A stretch of DNA of 64,000 nucleotides. Source: Diphasiastrum complanatum (lineage: Eukaryota > Streptophyta > Lycopodiopsida > Lycopodiales > Lycopodiaceae). The translations under genes were made by a program, and so were the position numbers. Location of the stretch: positions 19,302 to 83,301 of the forward strand of contig MU832180.1 of NCBI GenBank assembly GCA_029204225.1, given 5' to 3'. Shown piece after piece: positions 23,501 through 30,349 of this stretch. Position 1 is the first letter of the stretch. Each line of letters starts with the position of its first letter. Below the pieces are notes generated by a model. It saw only the letters and a program-made list of their open reading frames with translations. It had not been told where the DNA came from and made no database searches.

Positions 23501-26500
23501 GGCGTGGAAAATTCAATACAGTAGCAGATGCCCTTAGCAGAATGCCTATGATAAACGAGCTGAGTTTTACTCAGATTCGTAATGAGTTACTCGAGTCCTT
23601 GAGAGGGAAATGCCAGCATGATGCATTCTTCTCTATTATCTGGAACTCAGTCCAGAACAGACAGTTACAGACTCCAGAACCAGTTCCCGGGGCTGGTGCC
23701 AGTTCATCCAAGAATACGGCAGCTTCCGTTGAGGATGATGATGAGTCCGAGTATACGTCATCAGATGACGTTGAGGATTCTGAGCCTGTATTACCCAAGC
23801 AAACCCCAGTGGTTGAGGGTCAGTTGACTCAAGGATTCAAATGGAAACAGTATTCCATTCAGGATGAGTACTTGCTCTATAGAGATAGAGTATGTGTCCC
23901 CAATTCAGAGGATTATAGGCAGCAGGTCCTATATGAATGTCATGACAATCCTAGCGCGGGACACCCAGGCATACAGAAGACCTATGAGCTTCTTCGTAGG
24001 CAATTTTTCTGGCCCAGTATGAAAAGGGACGTCCACCAGTATGTAACCAGTTGCCAGAAATGTCAAGTAAATAAAGCAGAGCGTTTAAAGGCAGGAGGGT
24101 TGTTGCATCCCTTTGAAATACCAGCTGGTAAATGGGAGAGTATCTCCATGGATTTTATAGTAGGCCTGCCTAAAACCCAAAAGGGTAATGACGCTATATG
24201 GGTCACAGTTGACCGTCTGACCAAAATGGCTCATTTTATTCCGACCAAAACAACCGTTAAAGCTCCAGAGTTAGCGAGGTTGTTTGTAGACGGGCTATTT
24301 AAATTGTACGGTCTACCTTTCGGCGGTCAGCGACCGGGACAGTAAGTTTACTGGAAATTTTTGGAAGGCAGTATTCCATCATCTCCATACTAAACTTAAT
24401 ATGAGTACCACCGACCATCCACAGACGGACGGTCAAACAGAAAGGGTAAATCAAGTGCTGGAGGATATGCTTCGTGCATACGTCAGCAAGAGGCAGACTA
24501 ATTGGGAGGAGTATCTCTCGATATTAGAGTTTGCTTACAACAGTACCAAACATTCAGCTACGGGATACAGCCCATTTATGCTGATGTACGGTTTTCAGCC
24601 ACGCTCACCCACAGCTGTAGGGTTTAAACAAGAAAAAGTTGAAGCAGCCAGAAACTTTTTAGAAGACCTAAACCAGATGATAGAACATGCTAAGCGTAGC
24701 ATTAGACAATCCCAGGATCGAGCCAGGCATTATGCAGATCCACGCAGACGGGATGTGCAGTTCTCCACTGGTGAGAGAGTCTACTTGAGAGTCCCAGTTG
24801 ACTCTAAAACCCTCAAATCAGGAGTGTGTGCTAAGTTGTCTCCAAGGTATTGTGGTCCCTTTACCATCAGTAGGAGACTAGGCGAGGTCACCTATGAACT
24901 AGAACTCCCACACAGCAGTAAGGTTTTTCCAGTTTTTCATGTAAGTCAGTTACGAAAAGCCTTAACCAGATCAGATAATCTGATAGGGGACAGTGTTCTA
25001 GTTCTCCCATTGGATCCTCAACAACCTCCACATGAACCAGAGGAGATTCTTGATAGTAGAGAGACGCAGACTCGTCATACTCTATACCGAGAATATCTGG
25101 TTAAGTGGAATGATCAGCCTGTTGAGAATGCCACTTGGGAAAGAGGCAGCGTCCTCCGCAAGATTTTTCCAGACTTTGTCTTAGAGGACCAAGACGGTTC
25201 TTAAGGGGGAGGGAGTGTTACGAGCTCGTAACCAGTGCCGAACCCTAGAGAACACAGATAGGTCAGATACCACAGTCAGGATCGTGTCCAGCGTACATGA
25301 CCAACAGGGCAAGACAGTGTGAGTAGTGTGCCCCAGCATGGTCCATAGCCATGGCGGGCCTAACACAGCCTAGGGACCCTGTCAGCAGGATAGGGCCCCC
25401 AGTTGGGTCCCGACGTGCAGTCGGCCACGTCAGTGCCATGTGGCCGACACTTGGCAGTAGCATGCTACCAGTCCTCACACTGGGCTAGGAGGGGCTTACT
25501 CTATATCAGGGAGTAGGCAAGGTTGGGTGGATCAGTTAGTGTTTGCCCTACTGTGGTGTTAGGATCTATTACAGAGTGCTCAAGAGTTGAAAGATGCTTG
25601 GCCAATGGTTTTCTTTTTCTTGGTTAATTGGGCGTTAGCATTCACATAAGGACCCCTTGACTTCCTTTTTCAAGCCCTAGGCCTTACAAAAGAATAAGTT
25701 TGAAATTTTGAGGTCTCAAACAAGTTTGAAAAAACATTCAAACGAGTTTGAATGTAACAATAATCTATTAAGTGTATATTTACAAAGAAGCCAAAGAGAA
25801 TGAGGAGTGGCAAGAGGCAATGAATAATGAGATGGAGCTTTTATTGAATAATGGCATGTGAGATCTTGTGGAATTATCTCATGGAAAACAAGCGATCACT
25901 TGCAAGGTGAAACACAAAGTGGATGGTACTTTGGATAAGCACAGAGCTAGACTAGTTCCGAAAGCTTTGAGCAACTGGTAGGTGTACACTTTGTTGAGAC
26001 ATTTGCACCAGTTGCTAAAATAATTACGATTCGTAGTTTGGTTGCAATGTCAACATATCATGGTTGGAAGATTCAGCAAATGAACGTGAATTCGGCTTTT
26101 TGAACAATTATATAAAGGAGGTGTACATGGAATAGTTTGAGGGGTTTGTACAATAAGGGAGAGAACATATAGTGTGCAAACTCAAGAAGGCAATTTATGG
26201 TCTAAAACAAGTGCCAAAAGCTTGATATTCATGCATAGAGCATTTTGGGAATAGCAAAGAGTGGTCAGAACTGAAAAATCAAAGGTTAGAACTGCAAAGT
26301 GAGCAAAACCCACAAAAATGAATCAAGTGTTGAAATGAAAAAGTGTGACATTCAATCAGGACCGTTGTTAGTTCATCAAGTGAATGCATTAGATAAAGGG
26401 TGAAAGTGTGTCTGATGAATCAAATAGTTCTTAAAGCAAAGTAGGAATATCGATGCAGCAGTAAATAGCTGAAAAAGTCGTTACAGGATCGTTGGCGACA

Positions 26501-26649
26501 ATGGAATCCATGCGTTTATTGAGCAGCAGCTCCTGCTCTCCCCCAGCTAGGAGGATCTTCATGGCCTGTAAATCAAACTGTGCCTGCCGCCTCTCATCTG
26601 CCAAATAGTCTACCACACCGGATTCTTTCGGCGCTGCTGCCACCTCCAT
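6677..26649 (-). CDS. ACX1: Acyl-CoA oxidase, peroxisomal (ACX1-like), 3' end outside window
   Basis: Flavoenzyme of peroxisomal beta-oxidation: it oxidises acyl-CoA to trans-2-enoyl-CoA with release of H2O2. Plant ACX1-type enzymes act on medium/long chains and on jasmonate precursors (family knowledge). Twelve exons join without a stop: 26649-26485, 17965-17857, 15464-15403, 14998-14789, 14545-14458, 12050-11888, 11648-11450, 11352-11155, 10292-10161, 9995-9875, 8389-8279, 6746-6677. Every visible junction is GT-AG and all phases agree, giving 1628 nt or about 543 residues. The family is about 660-690 residues long, so the C-terminal ~120 residues and the peroxisome signal are off the left edge. 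Landmarks: VDYLADER near residue 12, [12 protein letters not shown] at 143-154, WWPGGLGK at 183, HVRIPRD in exon 6, [13 protein letters not shown] and the catalytic-Glu motif FEGDN (Glu about 433). Introns 1 and 12 carry transposons. The symbol is by similarity; ACX5-type paralogues are not excluded. Confidence 0.93.
8279..8389 (-). CDS. ACX1: ACX exon 11
   Basis: Encodes [36 protein letters not shown]. It lies in a frame with no long ORF of its own and was found by continuing the family pattern (DWLNP..LEAFE..A). Acceptor AG at 8391-8390, donor GTACAA at 8278. Confidence 0.85.
9875..9995 (-). CDS. ACX1: ACX exon 10
   Basis: Encodes [31 protein letters not shown] and KKKCNVTSG. Acceptor AG at 9997-9996; donor GTATCC at 9874, phase 1. 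This begins the C-terminal helical domain. Confidence 0.88.
10161..10292 (-). CDS. ACX1: ACX exon 9, catalytic Glu motif
   Basis: Encodes [30 protein letters not shown] and [12 protein letters not shown]. The Glu in FEGDN is the expected catalytic base. The family usually has Trp after GGHGYL; here the residues read CAS. Donor GTCAAA at 10160 is non-consensus after GT but is needed to reach VARFLL in exon 10. Confidence 0.92.
11155..11352 (-). CDS. ACX1: ACX exon 8
   Basis: Sixty-six codons: [35 protein letters not shown], and [19 protein letters not shown], the helical dimer-contacting region of the family. Acceptor AG at 11354-11353, donor GTAAGT at 11154. Confidence 0.93.
11450..11648 (-). 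CDS. ACX1: ACX exon 7
   Basis: Encodes [52 protein letters not shown] and AHDGHPEVQ. Acceptor AG at 11650-11649, donor GTAGTG at 11449. Confidence 0.93.
11888..12050 (-). CDS. ACX1: ACX exon 6
   Basis: Encodes [47 protein letters not shown] and MLMK. The donor is GTATGC at 11887, placed inside the Lys codon so that exon 7 resumes with LSEVTKEG. Confidence 0.92.
12063..14457 (-). other. ACX intron 5
   Basis: 2.4 kb intron between exons at 12050 and 14458 with scattered short open frames. I see no conserved protein or structured repeat. A small repeat of ACCAGGGTCTATGACCAG lies near 12270-12300. Confidence 0.6.
14458..14545 (-). CDS. ACX1: ACX exon 5
   Basis: Encodes [19 protein letters not shown] and LGEQDYGIH. 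Acceptor AG at 14547-14546, donor GTGAGA at 14457, ending in phase 1. Confidence 0.92.
14789..14998 (-). CDS. ACX1: ACX exon 4, flavin/substrate-binding core
   Basis: Seventy codons from [10 protein letters not shown] to SPTLTSSK. It contains [12 protein letters not shown] and [12 protein letters not shown], the signature segment around the FAD- and substrate-binding site of acyl-CoA oxidases. Donor GTAAGT at 14788. Confidence 0.95.
15403..15464 (-). CDS. ACX1: ACX exon 3 (62 bp)
   Basis: Short exon encoding [21 protein letters not shown]. The first codon is completed by the last base of exon 2. Acceptor AG at 15466-15465, donor GTGAGC at 15402. Too short to appear as an independent open frame. 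Confidence 0.9.
15465..17856 (-). other. ACX intron 2 with pyrimidine microsatellite
   Basis: 2.4 kb intron. Its only clear structure is the (TATC)n/(TC)n tract at about 17478-17566. No coding relic was recognised; the apparent Ser/Leu-rich ORFs there are translations of the microsatellite. Confidence 0.6.
17478..17566. repeat. (TATC)n followed by (TC)n microsatellite
   Basis: Seen directly: repeated ATCT/CTCT units passing into an uninterrupted TC run of about 50 bases. It lies about 300 bp upstream of exon 2 on the transcribed strand. Confidence 0.95.
17857..17965 (-). CDS. ACX1: ACX exon 2
   Basis: Encodes [15 protein letters not shown] through [12 protein letters not shown] (residues 56-92). 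Acceptor AG at 17967-17966, donor GT at 17856-17855, ending in phase 1. Confidence 0.9.
18840..19235 (+). pseudogene. Ty1/copia integrase remnant (left half of split element)
   Basis: Plus-strand translation shows [50 protein letters not shown] and [10 protein letters not shown], the C-terminal integrase/linker of copia polyproteins. Stops and frame shifts are present. It continues beyond the gypsy insertion at 25780. Confidence 0.85.
19361..19718 (+). repeat. 5' LTR of gypsy element
   Basis: Begins TGTTACGAGCTCG and ends CTATTACA. The palindromic GAGCTC lies near the start. The TG...CA ends and 358 bp length match the 3' copy. Confidence 0.96.
19720..19732 (+). promoter_or_regulatory. Primer-binding site, initiator-Met tRNA
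   Basis: TGGTATCAGAGCC starts two bases after the LTR end. It is complementary to the 3' end of plant initiator methionine tRNA, the usual primer for reverse transcription of these elements. Confidence 0.93.
19733..20432 (+). other. Untranslated leader of gypsy element
   Basis: 700 bp between primer site and gag ATG with no coding content. A segment ending in GGTCCAGCGCTG recurs (about 19994-20010 and 20085-20097), a local duplication in the leader. Confidence 0.7.
20433..21041 (+). pseudogene. gypsy gag (capsid N-terminal part), ended by frameshift
   Basis: ATG at 20433 opens [20 protein letters not shown], with an acidic N-terminus, a short coiled-coil-like segment ([20 protein letters not shown]) and the retrotransposon-gag domain ([28 protein letters not shown]). 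It stops at 21039-21041 in the middle of the capsid domain. Capsid coding resumes in another frame ([13 protein letters not shown]), so an indel, not a normal gag end, accounts for the stop. Confidence 0.88.
21079..24345 (+). CDS. gypsy pol: zinc knuckle, protease, RT, RNase H, integrase (part)
   Basis: 1088 residues. Order: rest of capsid (about 1-100); zinc knuckle [14 protein letters not shown] (about 128-141); aspartic protease with [10 protein letters not shown] (about 216-225), where DDG replaces the commoner DSG; RT with [21 protein letters not shown] and catalytic FLDDILVYS (about 562-570); RNase H with [12 protein letters not shown] (about 709) and TDHESLRYL (about 773); integrase H2C2 finger with [12 protein letters not shown] and CQKCQ (about 960-996); catalytic-core start [11 protein letters not shown] (about 1024). 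It ends after KLYGLPF by a frame change; the core continues in another frame ([11 protein letters not shown]). The ATG at 21079 is simply the first after the gag lesion; in an intact relative it would be internal to the polyprotein. Confidence 0.93.
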   Translation: MDKSLIQYISQYREAILKIKNMDDYQKIRGFVRGLKDEYKVEVQRNSPTTLEQALRYAQIYDDSVGRKRARQQPLSEQLPQKDFQFKKKFLKRKKEDKFKGEAPQKRPSLIQPLKPDDFEKAKQERLCFVCMGKGHTVRQCPKGPFTKKDKKQVHLVQTVCFPSDSTASEIKVYHEDHEHCCQLTSAMLARPFSFGPHDLVRMHGKVGNQSVRVMVDDGATHNFINHTLVKKLKLPEVPSQHRYIVSLAKGEDKKIWETMVSKLNLGIQGYQDQINFQIMHLDRTDIVLGRDWLYSLGPSLHRNYQENTLSFQYKGREIQLHGEHDVPNSPMVCSSELCQLIGDEDHQVFLCDFQFIPEVSISSSIQQKISKLETLLSKFKDIFPEDLPHGLPPSREVDHVINLVPGTAPVSKPPYRVSRTEDEEITRQLTDYLGKGQIQTSSSPWASPVLLVKKKEGSMRLCVDYRALNKVTIKNKYPMPRADELFDQLDGAKFFSKIDLRSGYHQVRIKSEDVSKTAFRTRHGHYEFKVMPFGLTNAPATFMTLMNSVLRPYLGKFVVVFLDDILVYSKTRKEHLKHLRKVFRLLRKHKLYAKQSKCAFFVEEVAYLGHIISSDGIKMDPNKVKAILSWLRPQNILELQIFLGLAGYYRRFVKEYAQIAVPMTNLLKGKGKEFIWESAQQESFDALKTALATAPVLKVVDPNQPFVVETDASDFAVGAVLTQGGRPVAFESKKLEPAQTRYSAYEKELFSIVHALKTWRHYLYGANFEVLTDHESLRYLCNQPELRGRKARWAELMQEFDMSIRYRRGKFNTVADALSRMPMINELSFTQIRNELLESLRGKCQHDAFFSIIWNSVQNRQLQTPEPVPGAGASSSKNTAASVEDDDESEYTSSDDVEDSEPVLPKQTPVVEGQLTQGFKWKQYSIQDEYLLYRDRVCVPNSEDYRQQVLYECHDNPSAGHPGIQKTYELLRRQFFWPSMKRDVHQYVTSCQKCQVNKAERLKAGGLLHPFEIPAGKWESISMDFIVGLPKTQKGNDAIWVTVDRLTKMAHFIPTKTTVKAPELARLFVDGLFKLYGLPFGGQRPGQ
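24320..25204 (+). CDS. gypsy integrase C-terminal half with chromodomain-like tail
   Basis: From the frame change the integrase core continues with [16 protein letters not shown]. After the ATG at 24401 it reads [14 protein letters not shown], carrying the second Asp and the Glu of the catalytic triad. [19 protein letters not shown] is the GPY/F-like module and [10 protein letters not shown] follows it. The last 45 residues ([29 protein letters not shown]) form a chromodomain-like fold, which in chromoviruses directs insertion to particular chromatin. Stop at 25202-25204 touches the polypurine tract. Confidence 0.92.
   Translation, partial: SAVSDRDSKFTGNFWKAVFHHLHTKLNMSTTDHPQTDGQTERVNQVLEDMLRAYVSKRQTNWEEYLSILEFAYNSTKHSATGYSPFMLMYGFQPRSPTAVGFKQEKVEAARNFLEDLNQMIEHAKRSIRQSQDRARHYADPRRRDVQFSTGERVYLRVPVDSKTLKSGVCAKLSPRYCGPFTISRRLGEVTYELELPHSSKVFPVFHVSQLRKALTRSDNLIGDSVLVLPLDPQQPPHEPEEILDSRETQTRHTLYREYLVKWNDQPVENATWERGSVLRKIFPDFVLEDQDGS
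25202..25215 (+). promoter_or_regulatory. Polypurine tract of gypsy element
   Basis: TAAGGGGGAGGGAG immediately precedes the 3' LTR, the expected plus-strand DNA priming site. It also contains the pol stop codon. Confidence 0.9.
25216..25573 (+). repeat. 3' LTR of gypsy element
   Basis: 358 bp, one substitution (A at 25281) relative to the 5' LTR by base-by-base reading. Confidence 0.96.
25780..26260 (+). pseudogene. Ty1/copia reverse transcriptase remnant (right half of split element)
   Basis: Translation gives [61 protein letters not shown] and [11 protein letters not shown], the copia RT N-terminal half. Several stops are present. It is co-linear with the integrase remnant at 18840-19235, so one old copia element was split by the gypsy insertion. 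Confidence 0.87.
26485..26649 (-). CDS. ACX1: ACX exon 1 (start codon)
   Basis: Encodes residues 1-55, from [11 protein letters not shown] through [19 protein letters not shown] to IVANDP. Donor is GT at 26484-26483, phase 0. An open frame extends upstream to 26754, but the conserved alignment starts here and this ATG is the natural start. It was 8.5 kb from exon 2 and had to be linked by sequence: ...NDP joins VFRKDD of exon 2 as in other ACX1 proteins. Confidence 0.9.
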
Positions 26650-26862
26650 ACTTCTCCCTGCTAAATTGTGTAAATCTCTCTCCTTCACTCTCCCTCCTTC
26701 ACCCAAATTTTCAATTTCTTGCAGTAACACTATCACTCTCCCTCCTTCACCCAAATCTTCAATTTCTGGCAGTCACACTGTCAGCTTCGATGCCTGCTCG
26801 CCACCGGCACGACACGAGAGAGCGAGAGAGCGAGAGTAAGAGAGAGAGCGAGAGAGAGAGAG

Positions 26863-26874
26863 ATATATATATAG
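26863..26874 (-). promoter_or_regulatory. Candidate TATA box of ACX
   Basis: On the minus strand CTATATATATAT lies about 215 bp upstream of the ACX ATG. It is followed by a CT-rich tract (26815-26862) such as is common in plant 5' leaders. Position and composition only; transcription start not known. Confidence 0.5.
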
Positions 26875-26948
26875 AGTAGGGGGTAGGCTGCATTCTTGAT
26901 GGCACTTGTGATTTAAATTCCTCGTCGTTGGATCTCATCAAAGACGTT

Positions 26949-27015
26949 CAGATTTTGCCACGTTTTGAAGATTAGCCATTGAAAAGAGCTCAACGAATAC
27001 TACGCCACGTGGCAC
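26949..27015 (-). promoter_or_regulatory. G-box-containing promoter module upstream of ACX
   Basis: CAGATTTTGCCACG (26949) is followed 55 bp later by GCCACGTGGC (27004), a perfect palindromic G-box core CACGTG, the target class of plant bZIP/bHLH factors. The pair recurs at 38157-38224 with 58 bp spacing, and a half copy lies at 27848. It sits about 300 bp upstream of the ACX ATG. Confidence 0.5.
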
Positions 27016-28224
27016 TTATCGAGTGGTCACGGTGAGATGTTTCTGGCTGAGATTGGACAAGTACGAGGATCGGAATCAGTGGCACTCTTTTGATGCCTTC
27101 TTACTTTTGGGCCCCCTAAAAAAGCGGCCATGTGTAACCCAAGGACAGCTTATAAGGCAAAGCTTGTTGTGATCGGGTGCGAGAGCTTTCCATCACTGGC
27201 GGCACTGGCCGGTTCCAGTTAGCTCGAGGTTGGGCTACCATCTACACACACAGCCTGATCTGAGGAGCTGCAATTCTCAACCTTTGGACTCCCTTAAGAT
27301 ACAAGCTCAAATTGCTAGTTGGAGCTAGTCGTGGGATGGTCCATCTTAGCTCATAGATGATTTGAAATCTGGTCGCAATTTCCCTCACGGATTATTGGCA
27401 TAGGTCTCTCAACCATGGAAATCTCAAGATAGTTTAAGAAAATCTCAAGAAAGTGTGAAGGCCGTAGAAAAGCATCATGATCATGATGCTGTCAATTAAG
27501 GCCACATCCTGTCTCTTTGCTATCATTGGACCTTTGATCGTGTCAGCCGAACAGGGTATCTAAAATCCAGAGATCACTAGTACAGGGTTTTTTTGTTGCG
27601 GAAGAATTGGATTGAAGGGTTGGTACATCAGAGGAGCTCGCAGCTGGTAATTTATCTGGTTTTTCTGCAACTGTATGCATTTTGCAAGATTTTGGAAGGC
27701 TTTGGGCTAGTTTTTTTCGCGTTTCCGACATTCCTATGGCAGCGAGTAACCCTGTACTTCGATTTCAAAAGTTTACAAGCTTTCTCTAGAACTTCTGACT
27801 TCTGACTTCTCGAAGACAGGATAAAACTTGACACCATTGGAAATTTTCAGATTTTGCCACGTTTTGAAAAATCTCCATGTGGCAGTTCTCAACACAAAAA
27901 GTTTAAATCATACCTTTACTACCAGCAGTTTCGTGACACAACCATATCTCTGTCATCAATGATTAGTGCAATCCCAATCTTCTCAATTTTGTGTTGATCT
28001 GCAGTTGCCTTTTCTCTTGCCTTCGGGCTTCCCAAGCAATCATTTTCGACAGGTATTAGGGCGCCTTTGGCTGTGGGCAAGCTAGTCAGTGGTAGAGGCT
28101 TCCTTGAGAAGTACTTCCCATCGTATTTAGAAGAATAGGGTGTACCGTACCGACTGCAACTACTGAAGAAGATCTCCCACTTGGCAGCGAAGGAGCAGCG
28201 ATAGAGCTTTCAAAACAATTCTGA
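27016..28224. other. Intergenic DNA upstream of ACX
   Basis: No supported gene. It contains the half-module CAGATTTTGCCACG at 27848 and GC-rich non-coding sequence. Short ORFs in both strands show no family features. Confidence 0.5.
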
Positions 28225-28424
28225 TTGCTGGTCTTTCAAAGTTTTGGTGGGCGCTTTTGTTTAAGCAAATTCTCCGGAATCTATTGCAAAAGGTTTACAA
28301 CGGCCGGCGGCTCCATCGAGGTTAACGACATTCCGTGTGAAGAAAAATTAAAAAAATATAAGAAAGATCTCAGTTCAATTGGTGAGGTGGTCCATCACAG
28401 GGATCCCTTTGTACAGTTGTTCTC

Positions 28425-29756
28425 ATGGCCTCGGACATCTCCCAACTTCGTCCTCTCAGTCTCAAACGACCTGCTTCAACTGTATCTCCCCCTCCAGACT
28501 CCCCTCCTCATTCGCATCAGGCCGTGTTGGGTTCCACACTTGCCTCATCACCCTCTGTTCCTCCTTCGCCCACCTCTTCCCATGGCATTGTTGCCCCCTC
28601 GCTTGGTCGTGAACCTCCTTCGACCCTTGTTGCATTGCCTTCTCAACCCCCTGAACGGGTTCCTTGTCATGCTTGTGGTCGTTTCTTCTCTCCTAGAGGA
28701 GGTCTTGCCCGTCACCAGCGTTTTTGTCCTGCACTGCTTCAGTCGTCTCAAGATCACCCTCCTCTTTCAGCACTCCATTCGCCCTCTGCTTCAACTTGGT
28801 CTTGGATTTCTTCCCTTGACGTCCTTAGAGCTTTTCACTTGGGCTTCCCTCGTCCAAGGCCCTAATTTCATATTCCCCTCGCTCTCCGTCGTGAAACTCA
28901 ACTTGCTATGCGTCTTCCTCTTGATCACTTGGCTATTGACCCCTTTGGCATTCCGGCTTGGAATCTGTTTCTTCTTTTTTCCCTTTGGTGTCTAGTCCTC
29001 CCTCCGAGGGGTGGGGATGTTGGTCATAGAGAAACTCGTGCTCGCCTTCGTCGCTTTTTATCGGAAGACTGGGAAACGCTTCATGATGAACACTTTGCAT
29101 GTTGTTAGGCACTTGCTACTCGCAACTCATAGGACACTCAACCTCAAGGCGCCCCTCCTCTCCACCATCACCTTCGTTGCACCCTACATCTTGGGCAAGT
29201 TGGTGAGAATTCTCGCGCAGCTCGAGCTTTAGCTCCTCTCACACTCGCTCCCTCTTCTGCTGATACTATTGCTGCTCTCCAAGCTTTTCATCCTACTTCT
29301 GAAGGCATTCTTCTCTTGTTTGTGGAGGACTTTGTGTCTGATGTTGACTTGGTGCTTGATCATAATTCTTTCTCTCAGTTTCAACATATTTTCGTCTCTT
29401 TTCTCTCCCCTCATCAGTTTGGCGTCTCTACTCCTGGCGGTTGTGAAGCTGTCATTAATGGTTTGCGTGCCACCCTTGATCTCCATCCTGACTGGATTGT
29501 TCTCCAAGTGGATGTTTCCAATGCTTTTAGCTCTGTTTCTAGAGCTGCGATCTTTCAGGAGCTGCGCGCGGCTGGTGGTGAGTTGGCTCAGCTTATCCCA
29601 TTTGTGCAGTTGTTCTATGCTACTGAGACTCCTCTCTTTTATAGTCACCATGTGCGCTCTGGGGATCTTTCTACTATCCAGTCTACAGCATGTACTCTTC
29701 AAGGTGATCCTTTGGGTGGTCATCTGTTCGCTCTGGCTCATTTCCGTGCACTTTGA
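28425..29756 (+). pseudogene. Zinc-finger LINE (R2/NeSL-like) ORF with truncated reverse transcriptase
   Basis: A single frame runs over the interval, broken by a few nonsense codons (about 28863, 29106 and 29127). ATG at 28425. A Pro/Ser-rich N-terminus leads to CHACGRFFSPRGGLARHQRFC (written here as one finger: Cys-x2-Cys ... His-x4-Cys), like the N-terminal fingers of site-specific LINE clades. Downstream are RETRARLRRFLSEDW, then RT motifs: GCEAVINGLRATL, WIVLQVDVSNAFSSVSR (catalytic motif A) and QGDPLGGHLFALAHF (motif B). The catalytic YxDD box and everything after are missing, so the copy is 3'-truncated. Clade assignment is inference from the finger and motif style. Confidence 0.72.
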
Positions 29757-30287
29757 GCTTATGCAGTGGTGACCTATTGCCTCGCTCTGCCTTCACACTA
29801 GGAGAAGCGGCAGGCGTGGCAGCACAAGAGAAGGAAAAAAACTACTCTGACAGGCAAACATTTTACACTTCCCCGCTCTTCCTCCCCCATCGCGTCTCCC
29901 CATAGGCATAGGGATTTTGGGCAGCAGCATCACGTTGCCCGAGCGTGATCAGGAAGTGTGACATGCCCTAAAAAGTGAGAGAGTAGGGGGAAGTTTGAAA
30001 ATAATAGTGTCACAGGGCAGCGTGAGCGCTCATGCGTGAACTAAAGTTTAAATTAATGTAGACTAGTATGCATGCCCGCCCGTTGGTGGGCGGACAGGCA
30101 AATTCAAAATATAAGGGCAGGCCCGTGCCCATCCCCCTGCCCACGAGCAAATTCAAAATATAAGGGTGCGCAACCAGCAACTCGCCACCCTCCCCCACCA
30201 CCACCTCCATCGTCCCATGCCCGTGCCCCTTCCCCTGCCCGTGACCTTGGCCTGCCCCTCCTCGAGACCTCTTTTTTAATTGTTAAA

Positions 30288-30346
30288 ATTGGGTTTTCGG
30301 GCAGCTCAAGTTGCCCGTCATGCTATGAGCTGCCCAGAAACCCAAT
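30288..30346. repeat. 21 bp inverted repeat (hairpin)
   Basis: Arms ATTGGGTTT..GGGCAGCTCA and TGAGCTGCCC..AAACCCAAT pair over 21 bp with two mismatches around a 17-base loop. CAAATTCAAAATATAAGGG occurs twice just upstream (about 30100 and 30148). Possibly a small foldback element or a hairpin RNA; no evidence of expression. Confidence 0.6.
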
Positions 30347-30349
30347 TTC

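Larger units (their letters stand above)
19361..25573 (+). mobile_element. Young Ty3/gypsy chromovirus-type LTR retrotransposon
   Basis: Complete element with identical-length LTRs (358 bp each), tRNA-iMet primer site, gag, protease, RT, RNase H, integrase, chromodomain-like tail and polypurine tract, in that order. It is flanked by a 5 bp duplication GAGTG (19356-19360 and 25574-25578). It inserted into an older copia element inside ACX intron 1, antisense to ACX. The LTRs differ at a single site (G at 19426, A at 25281), which indicates a very recent insertion. Two frameshifts (near 21036 and 24320) interrupt the polyprotein, so this copy probably depends on others for mobility. Confidence 0.96.

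Noticed and set aside
28225-28995. 256-codon Leu-rich open frame on the plus strand
   Set aside because: It overlaps the LINE ORF in another frame; the LINE frame carries the zinc finger and RT motifs, so this one is a shadow.
29229-29741. 170-codon minus-strand frame opposite the LINE RT
   Set aside because: Antisense shadow of the RT frame; Ser/Arg-rich with no domain.
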